Assembly (NCBI RefSeq): GCF_963678635.1 | Contig: NC_087068.1 | Coordinates: 17,118,027 to 17,182,026 of the forward strand | Origin: Symsagittifera roscoffensis | Taxonomy: Eukaryota; Xenacoelomorpha; Acoela; Convolutidae | Direction of reading: 5' to 3' | Length of the DNA: 64,000 nucleotides | In this document: positions 54,639-64,000 of the stretch, in pieces | Layout of the letters: each line of letters begins with the position of its first letter | How positions within the stretch are numbered: position 1 is the first letter of the stretch | Position numbers and translations under genes: made by a program | The notes under the pieces: generated by a model | The model's input: only the letters and a program-made list of their open reading frames with translations | Databases searched by the model: none | Told to the model about the DNA's origin: nothing

Positions 54639-55070
54639 TTGCAAAAAATTTTAGCATGGTTTATAATAGATTATTTTACCCACAACCTAGATTTAATTTC
54701 ACAAGCAAGAAAAAATTTCAGGCCCCAAAGTACCAATGACGACACCGTCATTGCAGAACAATCAGATTACGTTTGGGACCCTGAATGGTCTCATCCAGCA
54801 TTTATAAATATTCCACAAGATATCTCGAGTCAAGCAATAAGTACAATATCTTTTCACAGAGATTATGTAAAAGTAATACCATTAACGATTGACGCAACAC
54901 CATTCAATTATAATACATATTTACCTGATACACGAAATAACAGCTTAAATTCAACAGTCATACATAATGAAAATCTGAATGGAACTAGAAATCTTACACA
55001 GCAAGATATTCAAACACCATCACACTTAATAAATGAAGAAGTAGTCCAAACAACAGTAACAACCACATAA
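54639..55070 (+). CDS. Retroelement ORF c, copy 2 (143 aa), in frame with gag
   Basis: The same start as at 51193 but without the nested duplication, so the frame stays open to TAA at 55068. From there the same reading frame continues through a TGA at 55233 into the gag frame that starts at 55260. ORF c and gag were therefore probably one protein that has acquired stops, or a protein made by stop suppression. Confidence 0.55.
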   Translation: MQKILAWFIIDYFTHNLDLISQARKNFRPQSTNDDTVIAEQSDYVWDPEWSHPAFINIPQDISSQAISTISFHRDYVKVIPLTIDATPFNYNTYLPDTRNNSLNSTVIHNENLNGTRNLTQQDIQTPSHLINEEVVQTTVTTT

Positions 55071-55259
55071 CAAAGTATTTCACCAATACGTCCAAATCTG
55101 ACAACACCAAAAAATACAAATACATTACTACCACAAGTAACCTTACAGTCAACCGTTAAACCTTCGGTTGCTCCAAAATACTCACATATGGACTATCAGA
55201 CGTATAGACCAATAACAAAACCGTCAAAAACATGAAAAACGTTCACAAAAAAAACACTT

Positions 55260-56717
55260 TTGCAGAACACAATTATAATTATGCACACCAACAAAAAACA
55301 AATCAACCCCCCCCCCCCAAAAAAAACACAAAATTTATATCACGTATGTTCCCATTATTGGAATCTCCCAAATACATTGACCAATTCAGTAAGTTTTCCA
55401 GATAATCCACACCCTCCACAGAATTATAGTCAAAATTACCCATTTTTTCAACAAAACAAAAATAAACAACAAACACTTTATAACACAATTAACGTGTCAT
55501 CTGATGATGATGATTACTATCAACCAGATATTTTTGCACCATATACTAAAGAATATCGCACACAAAAACCGCGACAATCTCAACCATCCCAAAATATGAA
55601 AATTTTCCCACAAAATCCAACAGATATACAAAATCCACAACAAATGCATATACAAAACCCATTTAACGCACAATCTTTTCAACCAATACAGCCACAAAAC
55701 CCAATGACTATGCATTCCTATCAACCAACTCAAATGCAAAATGAAATACCGCTTCCATATTACCTCCAGCAACACGAAATAACAAAAAATCATTTTTCAA
55801 ACTTTTCACAAATGCCAAATGCCGCAGAATCACTACAGATGACTATGAATCCATACCTCATGGGTGGATTGTCAATAACATCGAATAAACCACTGATGGT
55901 ATTCACAGGAACAGACCCTGAATATTCTGTAGAGGATTATTTAAATGCAGTAACAGCAAATTTATATTTAAATATAGGACCTGAACCAATTATTACGGCA
56001 CTCCATCAAAATTGGATACATAGACGCACAGCGTTAATGCAAACAACACTAGATGGCGCAGCCCAAAAATGATTTTCAGTACTACCCATAGAAATAAAAT
56101 CAGATTGGAAAAGATTCACACAAGAATTTTCAAAAATGTTTGATTCTGAAAGAAACAAACAACATCAAAGTGTTTTATGCAACGGAATTCGCAGATTACC
56201 AAATGAAACAATTAAACAATTAGCAGTTCGAATCGAAACACTAGTTCGAAAAGCATATTCATACAATACACATGACTACAAAAACACAAAAATGACAGAA
56301 ATTTTAATGATGACCTTAACACCTCCATTAAGAAAAATAGCTATAAAAAAGAGAGCATCTCATCCTTCCTCAATTCGAGAACCAGATTTAGATTTTAGAA
56401 AATTAGTAGATAAATTAGGACAAGCAGAAATCACAATGAAACTCGAAGAAACAAAAAATCTGAAACTACAATATGTTAATCGAATTGAAACAAATACTAC
56501 ACATATAAATAACATACAAGAACCAGACACAGAACTGATTGAAAAAATCACTGAAATACTAAACATCTATGAAGGGAACCAAAATTTTAAAGGCAAACCA
56601 TCTTTCAAAAAAGGGTGTAATTACTGCCGACGATACGGACACAGTATCGCCGAATGTAGACAAAAACAACAAGACAATCAGAATAAACCTCAAAAGCACA
56701 AAGAACCAAATAAATAA
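55260..56717 (+). pseudogene. Retroelement gag, copy 2, with one in-frame stop and a CCHC knuckle
   Basis: Same N-terminal and capsid-like parts as copy 1, but TGA at 56070-56072 replaces an Arg codon (AGA in copy 1). After it the frame continues to 56717 and includes a zinc knuckle CNYCRRYGHSIAEC (C-x2-C-x4-H-x4-C) at about 56620-56661, followed by a Gln/Lys/Asn-rich end. The knuckle would bind the element's RNA in its particles. Neither copy in the window gives an uninterrupted gag. Confidence 0.8.
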
Positions 56718-57647
56718 ATACACGAAAAAAAAAAAAATCTACCAAACAAAAACATATATAGTATATAGTAATAATAGTTCAGGAAAACTACTTCCAAGTA
56801 ACTCAAATTACTCAAGAAATCAATCATCATATAACTCAAGTTATAGAGGTAGATCGCCCGACCAAAGAAATTCACGAAATTTCTCACAAAATAGGCATTG
56901 CCGATCGAATAGCCAAAATAACCAAAATAATTTTCACGATCGAATTCAAACACAACAGAATTTGTTTCTGCATCCAGTTCCCATTCAAACCCAAGGAATA
57001 GACACTATTCTATTAATAGATCACGAAACTCATCATACAACAGAAATAGAAACTATTCACACAGTAGGAATAGAAGTTATTCAAACAATCGAAATCAGAA
57101 CTATTCAAACAATAGATCAAGGAATAACTCATATAATAGATCGAACTATCACAGATCAAATGATAACTATCAAAACAGATCACAAAATAATTCACAAAAT
57201 CGACTCTCAAGTTACAATAATCGATACAGAAATTATTCCTAGTCAACACATAGGAATAATAACCGTTATCCCGATTCTAAACATCGATACAGAAGTAACA
57301 CACCAAAACATCAAAGACACATTAATCAAGTGCAAACAATTGAAGAAACAACTTCATACCCCCCAGGTATTGATGACACAGGAAGTAATGAACTACAACT
57401 AAATCACATTAATTGTGAATCATCAGATACTGAGAGTGATACAGATAATAACATCTCTGTAAATATGATAACAGTCGAAAACGACTATGAACCTATCATA
57501 TACGAACAACCTTTTACTTCACATATATATGAAAATCAATTGGAACTTCTTCATAAATACTACATTGGACCCATTAATAATAATACACAAACTACACAAG
57601 AAGCAAACGAAATTAACACGGTAATTAAACCTGATAAAAAAAAATGA
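56718..57647 (+). pseudogene. Arg/Ser/Asn/Tyr-rich gag tail
   Basis: In the likely true frames this stretch codes many short repeats of the type NRSYSNNRNQNYSNN, changing phase near 57000 and holding a TAG at 57240. It runs in phase into 57330-57647, which is acidic (ESSDTESDTDNN) and ends DKKK. The ORF 56569-57402 is a different, Ile/Thr-rich phase of the same DNA and probably a shadow. The basic repeats suggest a nucleic-acid-binding tail between gag and protease. Confidence 0.5.
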
Positions 57648-57659
57648 AACACAATGCTC

Positions 57660-58400
57660 AAACACAAAATGTGTTTACCAAAATATACAAAAAAAAACAA
57701 CCAAGAAAAAAAAATTCGGACAATTCCAGTTCTCTTAGAGAGTCCAAGAAGTAAAGAATTTCAACCACCAGATCTTGAAATTGATTTTTTAATCGACTCA
57801 GGAGCGTAATCAAATATAATTAATATTCCCACATGGAATGAAATTAGAACACTACACCCAAATCTAAAACCTCTTAAAACCTCTAGTAAAATGGCAACAG
57901 CACAAGGATCAACATTAGTAAACTATGAAAAAATCCAACTATTCCTTGTTCCCACAAGAACAATGGAACAAAACAAGATTTTGAACAAGCCATTTAAACA
58001 AACATTTCATGTTACTGATATGAAGCACAATAGCATTGGCATACCATTTATTACTAAATATATACCAACAATAAACATCTTAAATAGTAAAATCCATGTC
58101 AAAGACAAATATACAAAAACAAAAACCACAGCCTTAACATTCATCCAAAGATTAAACAAACAACCACCATTTTTCTCGAAATTTTACCCCATTTGTAATC
58201 AAAAACGGAAACACCAGAAACCACTATCAGGAAATATATATAATTTTTCAAGAAAACAAGTTCATCAGTATGACAAAACTCAAAACAAACAAAAACTTTT
58301 TATGTCAGACTTCGAATTTAAACCTATTCACAAATTTTTCAAAATTACAATCTCATCTATAAAATACTCAAAAAATACGAATTCCGATATTATTTCATAA
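57660..58400 (+). pseudogene. Retroelement aspartic protease and linker
   Basis: IDFLIDSGA at about 57780-57806 is the catalytic D-S/T-G motif of retropepsins. The next codon is TAA (57807-57809), after which the same frame continues SNIINIPTW and runs to a second stop, TAA at 58398. The part from 57891 contains HNSIGIPFI, which is in the position of the second conserved protease motif (hydrophobic-x-G-hydrophobic), and then a basic linker to the reverse transcriptase. The protease would cut the gag-pol polyprotein. Confidence 0.75.
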
Positions 58401-59435
58401 CATTTGTATAACAATACACCATATCAAATAACATTACCCTTAGGACTTACAGGATATTGTGAAACAAATGCTACAATTTCACCTATAATTGAAGTAGCCT
58501 ATCGAGTAAATAATATATTACAACTATTAGATATTTGTCAATCAACAATTCTTGACGAAGAATTATCCATAAATAATATAATAAGTAATGAAAAAAGAAA
58601 TACAGATTATTTCACAAAAACACCATATTGTAAACCGACATTAAATATAACAAATTACACAAAAGAACAACAAAAATTTGTAACAATGTTTAATTTTCAA
58701 CACTCACAAATCACACAAGATGAATTTGATAAATTAGCAAAACAACTGTTACGATATTCAACAGTCTACGCAACATCAAAATTTGACGTTGGAAAAATCA
58801 ATTCATCACTACACCTCCCATTAAAACCTGATGCAGTTTTCAAAAAACAAAGAGCAAGTAAAGTACCGATTCATTTACACGACAAGGTAAATAGATTACT
58901 TGATATTTTGGAACAATACGAAATTATCTCACCAGTAAATAAAGAAGAACAACCAAACGGAAACACCTTCAATAACCCTGTTATCATTCTAGCAAAAAGT
59001 GAATCACTAAAAATAGTTTTAGACGCTAGATACCTCAATTCACTAATTGACGAATCAAAATGCAATTGGCCTATTGAACCAATACAAGTTATCTTAACAA
59101 AGATAAATGGTAAATACTTCACAACCGCAGATATGAACAGTGCATATAATCAAATGCCACTAGATGAACAATCACGACGTTTAACACAACTTGTTATTGG
59201 AAACCAACAGTATGAATTTAATCGCTTATTCTATGGAATATCCATAGGACCAGCAGCATTTTCAGCTTTCATGAGTAAAAATTTTAGACCATTATTACTC
59301 AAGAAAGATGCAATCACCTATTTAGACGATGTTTTTATGCAATCACAAACCAAAGACGAAATGTTTACAGTTTTAGAACAATATCATAACTTATATAACA
59401 ATATCATAAAAACACTATCAAAAAAACTATCATAA
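58401..59435 (+). pseudogene. Retroelement reverse transcriptase
   Basis: The same frame as the protease, directly after its last stop. Motifs in order: NPVIILAKSESLKIVLDARY (fingers/palm start), YFTTADMNSAYNQMPLDE (first catalytic Asp in the TADM motif), QYEFNRLFYGISIGPAAFSAFM, and AITYLDDVFMQS (YxDD box, here YLDD). Soon after YLDD, imperfect repeats of ATATCATAA/CTATCATAAAAAC disrupt the frame, which stops at 59433. It would synthesise cDNA from the element RNA. Confidence 0.92.
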
Positions 59436-59445
59436 AAACTCATAT

Positions 59446-60190
59446 CAACTTCAGAACGAAAATCTGAAAGCAGCCTCCGATAAATCACACTTCTTTTTAA
59501 CATGCGTTAAATTTTTAGGACATAATATTGAACGAAACACTATCACTCCATTCAAATCACGCATTGATGCAATCCAAAAACTTCAACCACCTACAAATAA
59601 AAAGAAAATCCAAGAATTCCTCGGAATGTTGAATTTCTTAAGGAAATATGTTTACAAACTGCAAGTATACTTAAGACCTTTCTATAACATCCTCAGACAA
59701 CAAAATAATTTTGAATGGACCACTGAACATCAAACACGATTTGAAGAAATTAAAAAGCTTTTGACAGAACAAATATCAAACACAATTCCAGATCCAAATC
59801 AACCATTCTATGCAATGTGCGATGCTTCAAATTTTGGCATCGGCACATAATGGAACAAATAAAATGAATCTTATATCAGCAAATTCACAATTATTTACAC
59901 AAGCAGAGCTACGACTCTCAACTCTAATGAGAGAATGTACAGCTATAATTTATACACTTACAGAATATGAATTTCTCATACTTGGATCAAAACACCCAAC
60001 AGTTCTATTTACAGATCACAAACCAATTATATTTCTCTTTACACAAAAATCAAATCCTAATCATAGAGTTTATAGATTTCAATTAATTCTAATGAAATTA
60101 CCAAACTTACATATAGTTTGGACAGCAGGAAAAAACCTTGCATTACCAGATACATTAAGTCGAAACACGCCACCTGAATTACTTACACGA
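59446..60190 (+). pseudogene. Retroelement RT connection and RNase H
   Basis: After the frameshift another phase resumes (SDKSHFFLTCVKFLGH, then IQEFLGMLNFLRKYV and RPFYNIL), the usual thumb/connection of gypsy elements. RNase H starts at PFYAMCDASNFGIG (first Asp). A shift at 59848 moves the frame; the following frame has LSTLMRECTAIIYTL (with the catalytic Glu), TVLFTDHKPIIFLF (TDH) and NLALPDTLSRN (last Asp). All four acidic positions appear to be kept, but in two frames. Confidence 0.85.
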
Positions 60191-61734
60191 AAAACTACAG
60201 TTGAAATACCACAAAATAATAAATTCTATCTCGCAAAAAATGAAACATCACCCCGATTAGAATGCAAATACGCAGTAAAAACTGACATTGATCAATCACA
60301 AATAAATAATCTACAACAATTTCCACTCTACTTAGATTGCCACAATAATCACTATGAAGTTGATTTACTAGGAACATCAACTTTTAAACCAATTCCATAC
60401 TCCCAATGGATAAAAAATAATACTCAACAAAAGAGAATAAAGCAACACTCGCATAAAAAAGACCTTTTACCACTAATTGAAAAAGAAAACTTGACCGATA
60501 AAATAAACTTATCAGGACCACAAACAAATGATTCAAAATACACAATAAATCAAGTTTTTGACCTCCATGACCCACTTGACACAATTTCCCTATCAAAACT
60601 AAAAATTGACAAAAATTTTCTCCCCCCAACAAATAAAATTACACTTGAACTTTTAAAACGGTATCAAAATCTCGATCCAGTAATTAGACAACTAAAATCA
60701 TGGCACAAATACAAAACTAAGCCCGTAAAAGCTGATACCACAATTTTAGGAAACAAAACACTCCTCCGATATTTCAGAAAATTTAACAACACAACAATTA
60801 ATGAAAATACAGATCTTTTAGAATATCAATTAGATGATTCTAAAGTTCTCTGTCTACCTTTAAGTATGATACTAATAGCTTTTAACATCTCCCATACACA
60901 AAATACAAAGGAACACTCCGGATCAGAAAAGACATACTCGAATTTTACACTAAATTTTTATTTTCCAAATGCACCAATTTGGATAAAAGTATTATGCAAT
61001 GATTGTATAATATGTCAATTGAACGAACCGTATCCAAATCAAAAACAAATAGCCCAGAAACAAGATTTTAAAGGACAAAGTTTATATTTTAACCATCGCT
61101 TTTCATTCGACACAAAAGGACCAATCTCACCATCCTCAGAAGGAAACTCCTACATTATGGTCATTGTTGATGCATTCACAAACTATGTAGCACTCAACTC
61201 AGTACCACATTGTAATGCTTATTATGCTTACACAACTCTTTATGAACATTGAATAGCCAAATTCGGATTACCCGAAATCCTAGTTACAGACAATGGTACA
61301 GAATAAATAATGAAATCATCACAATATGCCACTTATACAACATCAAACATAAACCACGTACATCTCATGCACTTTGGACAAACGGTTTAGTCGAAGGTAT
61401 GAACCGTTCACTACAAGAATATCTCAGATGTATCATTAATGGAAATGATACACGATACACAGAATGGTCAGCAGATGTAAAAATGTTTCCCTTATCATAT
61501 AATTCACAAATTACGACAACTTTAGGAATGTCACCATTTGAAATGGTTTTTAATCAAAAGCCACGAAAACCAAATATGTTTACAGCAAATGCACATAAAA
61601 ATGCACAAGGTTATTGCCAACCAAATAAAGATTCAATTTGTTATAACCTACCCTTACACACACATGATGAAGATCATTTTCATCATCCACAAATTCTTAA
61701 ATTAGCCTCCGGCATACATACCGAATTGATATAA
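60191..61734 (+). pseudogene. Retroelement integrase with two stops and a frameshift
   Basis: A Lys/Asn-rich linker leads to a zinc-binding HHCC unit (HTQNTKEHSGSEK ... CNDCIICQ) at about 60895-61017. The catalytic core has FDTKGP (first Asp) at about 61110, TDNGT (second Asp) near 61290 and NGLVEGMNRSL (Glu) near 61395. TGA at 61250 and TAA at 61304 interrupt the frame, and a small deletion at 61304 shifts the phase; the rest is open to 61734. Frame 61249-61320 read from its ATG is not the true phase. Integrase would insert the cDNA; this copy cannot make a continuous one. Confidence 0.88.
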
Positions 61735-61740
61735 AATAGA

Positions 61741-62322
61741 GATAAAAAACACAATGAAATTTACCAAAAAGTAACAAAGAAGTTGTTACAAAGGCAGAAC
61801 ATTAACAACCAAATTAATTCACGCTTTACGCTAGCCACAGATTTGAAAAATGGAACATTTGTTTTAATACCTAATTTTATTACACAAGAAGGAATCTCCA
61901 AAAAATTACAACCCCTTCGCAAGGGACCATACCAAATAATAGCCAAACCCACTGAAGTAACATACAAACTCACAGATTCAACCAAAAAAAAATTGTTATA
62001 CATCGTAACATTTTACTACCTTACTACCCAAAAGAATACGCATTACGCGAATTAACTCAATTATATTCTTTTACAGGTTTAAAAGTTATTCAAAATCATA
62101 CACAAACAGAAAAAGAAACAAATGTACAGGACAACGTTCATCATGAAAAACAAAATCAAAAACAAACGAAAAAAATTCATAACAATACATAAACGCCAGA
62201 CCCAAAAATACCTCAAAAAGAAAGAAAAAACAGGAAAATGATAGAAACAATTTTAGCACAAGAACCAGTAGAAAAATCAAAACACAGAGAATCATCACGA
62301 CTTAGAAATCAACCACGTTAAA
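61741..62322 (+). pseudogene. Integrase C-terminal GPY/F module and basic tail
   Basis: The frame 61783-62055 has KNGTFVLIPN and LRKGPYQIIAKPTEVTYKL, the GPY/F module found after the integrase core in many Ty3/gypsy elements. Another phase from about 61990 continues with a Lys/Gln-rich tail (EKETNVQDN, KQNQKQTKK) and ends RNQPR with TAA at 62320. No chromodomain was recognised. Confidence 0.75.
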
Positions 62323-63215
62323 ATTACAAAACATTCATCCCACAATATAAAATATTAAAGAAAGTTGAATTTCAAAAATAACTTTGATTTTAAAAATTAA
62401 AAATTTTTAAACTTCTAAATCATTTTGAACTTTCATATTTTCGAGATAACATGCTGAAACATACGCAACAATTTTAGTTCAAATTCAGCCAATAGGATTC
62501 ACTCAGCTTCTATATCTCTAACACCAACCTATTAGCCGATATATATTAAACTCCAGGCATATCTATAACTATAACTTTACAAGCTCCAGGTCAAAAATAA
62601 GCAACCCGCTAAAATTTGACAACTAAAATAAATACCACCATAATATTACAACCCTCCCCTATCTAATAACGCAAAGATCAACAATATTTTCCCAACTCAG
62701 ACCTCAAAAACCTTCCAACCAAAAACGACGAATTAGCCTAAAGTCAAGAAGGACCATAATCATTTGGCCTAAAGTACAAATATTTCAAAAATACCCCAGA
62801 TTATCTACCAAATAAAAACAAAGCAAAAAAGACCTCCCGAACACCATAAAATTAGCCCCCAACAATTTTTAACAAAACTCAACCCACTTGTCAAAAAACC
62901 AATAAATAATCCGACCACACTTGAATCTTGCCCCAAACAACGAAAAATATTCGACAAAGGAATCATTTCTCAAATGTTTTTCTCTCAAACAGTCAATATC
63001 TTATAAAATACAATCTTAAATCTTTTCATAAAATTTTTCATTCTATTCAAACTTTTGCTAATATTTTTTATTGAAACTTTTGAAGCCCTAATAATCCTTT
63101 TAATAATTTTTAGCAATATTTTTTTTAAATTTTCTACTCCCTATTTGAAATATATCTCCAACTTTCCCAAATCATTGACCACATTCACAGGTACGATAAT
63201 TCAAAGTCTATTTAA
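62323..63215 (+). other. Gene-free part of the retroelement downstream of pol
   Basis: Stop codons occur in all plus-strand frames. Base composition is A- and C-rich to about 62990 and then T-rich to 63160. No polypurine tract followed by an LTR start was identified. Confidence 0.5.
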
Positions 63216-64000
63216 ATGATACGAACAATTTTTAGTAGAACAGATCTTTTTTTACTATTCGTAATTTTCATCGCATTTTTATCATCCCTAATCATGACAA
63301 TGTGCAAATGTGTAAAAAAGGCAATAGTCACATTCGCCTTAGAAACAATACTTTCAATCCTTTTCATCGAAGAATTTTACAACAAACATAAATCTTCCCA
63401 CTAGAAAAAAAATTTAATTGGACACATTTCCAAAATTGCTGACCAACCACCACCGAAACAGTCTTCACCGACATCCTCCCAAGAAAACCCAACCATACCT
63501 ACAACTACTCAAAACCCCCAAACATCCACACGAATTTCTTTCCAAGATAACCCGTACACTTTTGAAGAACGACACGCTCGCTTATCTGAACCACTAGAAC
63601 CAGTTCAGCGACAAGCACCCCTAAGTGAACCAACATATAATTTGTACCCCACATTACCACAAGACTTAAATCGAATAAGACATATTAGTCAAAATCAAAA
63701 TACCGTTGAAGTAAATAGACAAATTATACATCCACGAAGAAATAGAAATTTTCAAACCCCCAGAGTTCATTTTGATATACCCCAATCACCAACACCAACT
63801 ACTTCAGAAATTGTAAGTAGTACATTACCAGAAACTCCCACACTCCTTTCACAACGCAGCACCTCAAGTATACCCTCAGATTACTTAGGTTCAACACCAA
63901 CATCTGAGCAAATACGTGAAAATCCCTTTAACCCCCCCCCAATCCCACCGCACGACTACCATATTGGGCAACACACTCATATACACAAGGTGAACCAAAC
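63216..64000 (+). CDS. Membrane-segment plus Pro/Ser-rich ORF, interrupted by TAG, open at window end
   Basis: The first 62 codons code two hydrophobic segments (LFLLFVIFIAFLSSLIM and VTFALETILSILFI) around a CKCVKK loop. TAG at 63402-63404 is followed in the same frame by about 198 open codons to the window edge, rich in Pro, Ser, Thr and Gln (ADQPPPKQSSPTSSQ, PFNPPPIPPHDYH). The frame is long for such AT-rich DNA and lies where envelope-like or accessory genes of some retroelements sit. I see no fusion peptide or cysteine pattern, so I do not call it env. The TAG may be decay or readthrough. Confidence 0.45.

Larger units (their letters stand above)
53341..56545 (+). repeat. Tandem duplication, unit 2
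   Basis: Nearly identical to unit 1, then continuing past GATTGAAAAA into the rest of gag at 56546. The offset between matching points is 3446 bp before the nested duplication and 3205 bp after it. Confidence 0.95.
48706..64000 (+). mobile_element. Ty3/gypsy-type LTR retrotransposon, defective, runs past window end
   Basis: Gag (capsid-like region, CCHC knuckle) is followed by protease, reverse transcriptase, RNase H, integrase and a GPY/F module in that order, the Ty3/gypsy order. The plus strand from 50 to 64 kb is strikingly A-rich and G-poor compared with the host DNA. Without the tandem duplication the element would still be at least 11.8 kb. Breaks: in-frame stops at 55068, 55233, 56070, 57807, 58398, 61250 and 61304, and frameshifts after 59433, near 59848 and near 61304. 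Each coding block is otherwise well kept, so the decay is young. Confidence 0.85.

Noticed and set aside
56569-57402. 277-codon Ile/Thr-rich ORF as a separate gene
   Set aside because: It overlaps the knuckle region out of phase; the Arg/Ser/Asn-rich phase of the same DNA fits a gag tail better.
57807-61306. Reassigned stop codons (alternative genetic code)
   Set aside because: TAA, TAG and TGA all occur in the breaks, while the host ELAV-like gene has a clean frame ending in TGA.
50162-62298. Minus-strand ORFs rich in Phe, Tyr, Cys and Leu resembling membrane proteins
   Set aside because: They are reverse shadows of the A-rich retroelement coding strand.

Overview
The window looks like nuclear DNA from an invertebrate animal: strongly A+T-rich, gene-poor and full of decayed transposons. 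Only one host gene is firmly supported. It is an ELAV/Hu-type RNA-binding protein on the minus strand (38911 down to 21779), split into five coding exons by canonical GT-AG introns. The species cannot be fixed from sequence. Long runs of G/C (for example near 37370, 39680, 40130, 41385, 41430, 43120) recall reports for salp genomes, but that is a weak hint. Two blocks of exactly 200 N (15977-16176 and 44397-44596) are scaffold gaps.

Layout. 1-9.4 kb: AT-rich non-coding DNA with decayed minisatellites and relics of a hAT-type MITE. 9.44-10.9 kb: fossil of a BEL/Pao-like retrotransposon. 11-21.7 kb: repeats, including a 732-bp palindromic Tc1/mariner-type MITE with TA target duplication, a solo LTR-like block, and one small candidate secreted Cys-rich protein (14271-14597, minus). 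21.8-38.9 kb: the ELAV-like gene. Its 11-kb second intron and 2.8-kb fourth intron hold nested palindromes, a 226-bp direct duplication with a candidate signal-anchor peptide, a hAT transposase remnant, two large foldback elements and several MITEs. 39-48.7 kb: gene-free DNA with two hAT-type MITEs that keep 8-bp target duplications, many G tracts and a decayed minisatellite.

48.7-64 kb: a large LTR retrotransposon of Ty3/gypsy type on the plus strand, running off the right edge. Order: candidate LTR and primer-binding site, long leader, gag with CCHC knuckle, Arg/Ser/Asn-rich tail, protease (DSGA), reverse transcriptase (YLDD), RNase H, integrase, GPY/F module, then a membrane-segment plus Pro/Ser-rich ORF. 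It is broken by many stops and frameshifts. Its leader-gag part is present twice in tandem (period 3446 bp), and the first copy has an additional 241-bp internal duplication.

I found no CRISPR array, operon or recognisable defence system. The least explained things are the foldback repeat family (units of about 500 bp paired tail to tail), the nested palindrome at 27.3-27.7 kb, the extra ORFs of the retroelement and the unusual ELAV-like protein architecture.
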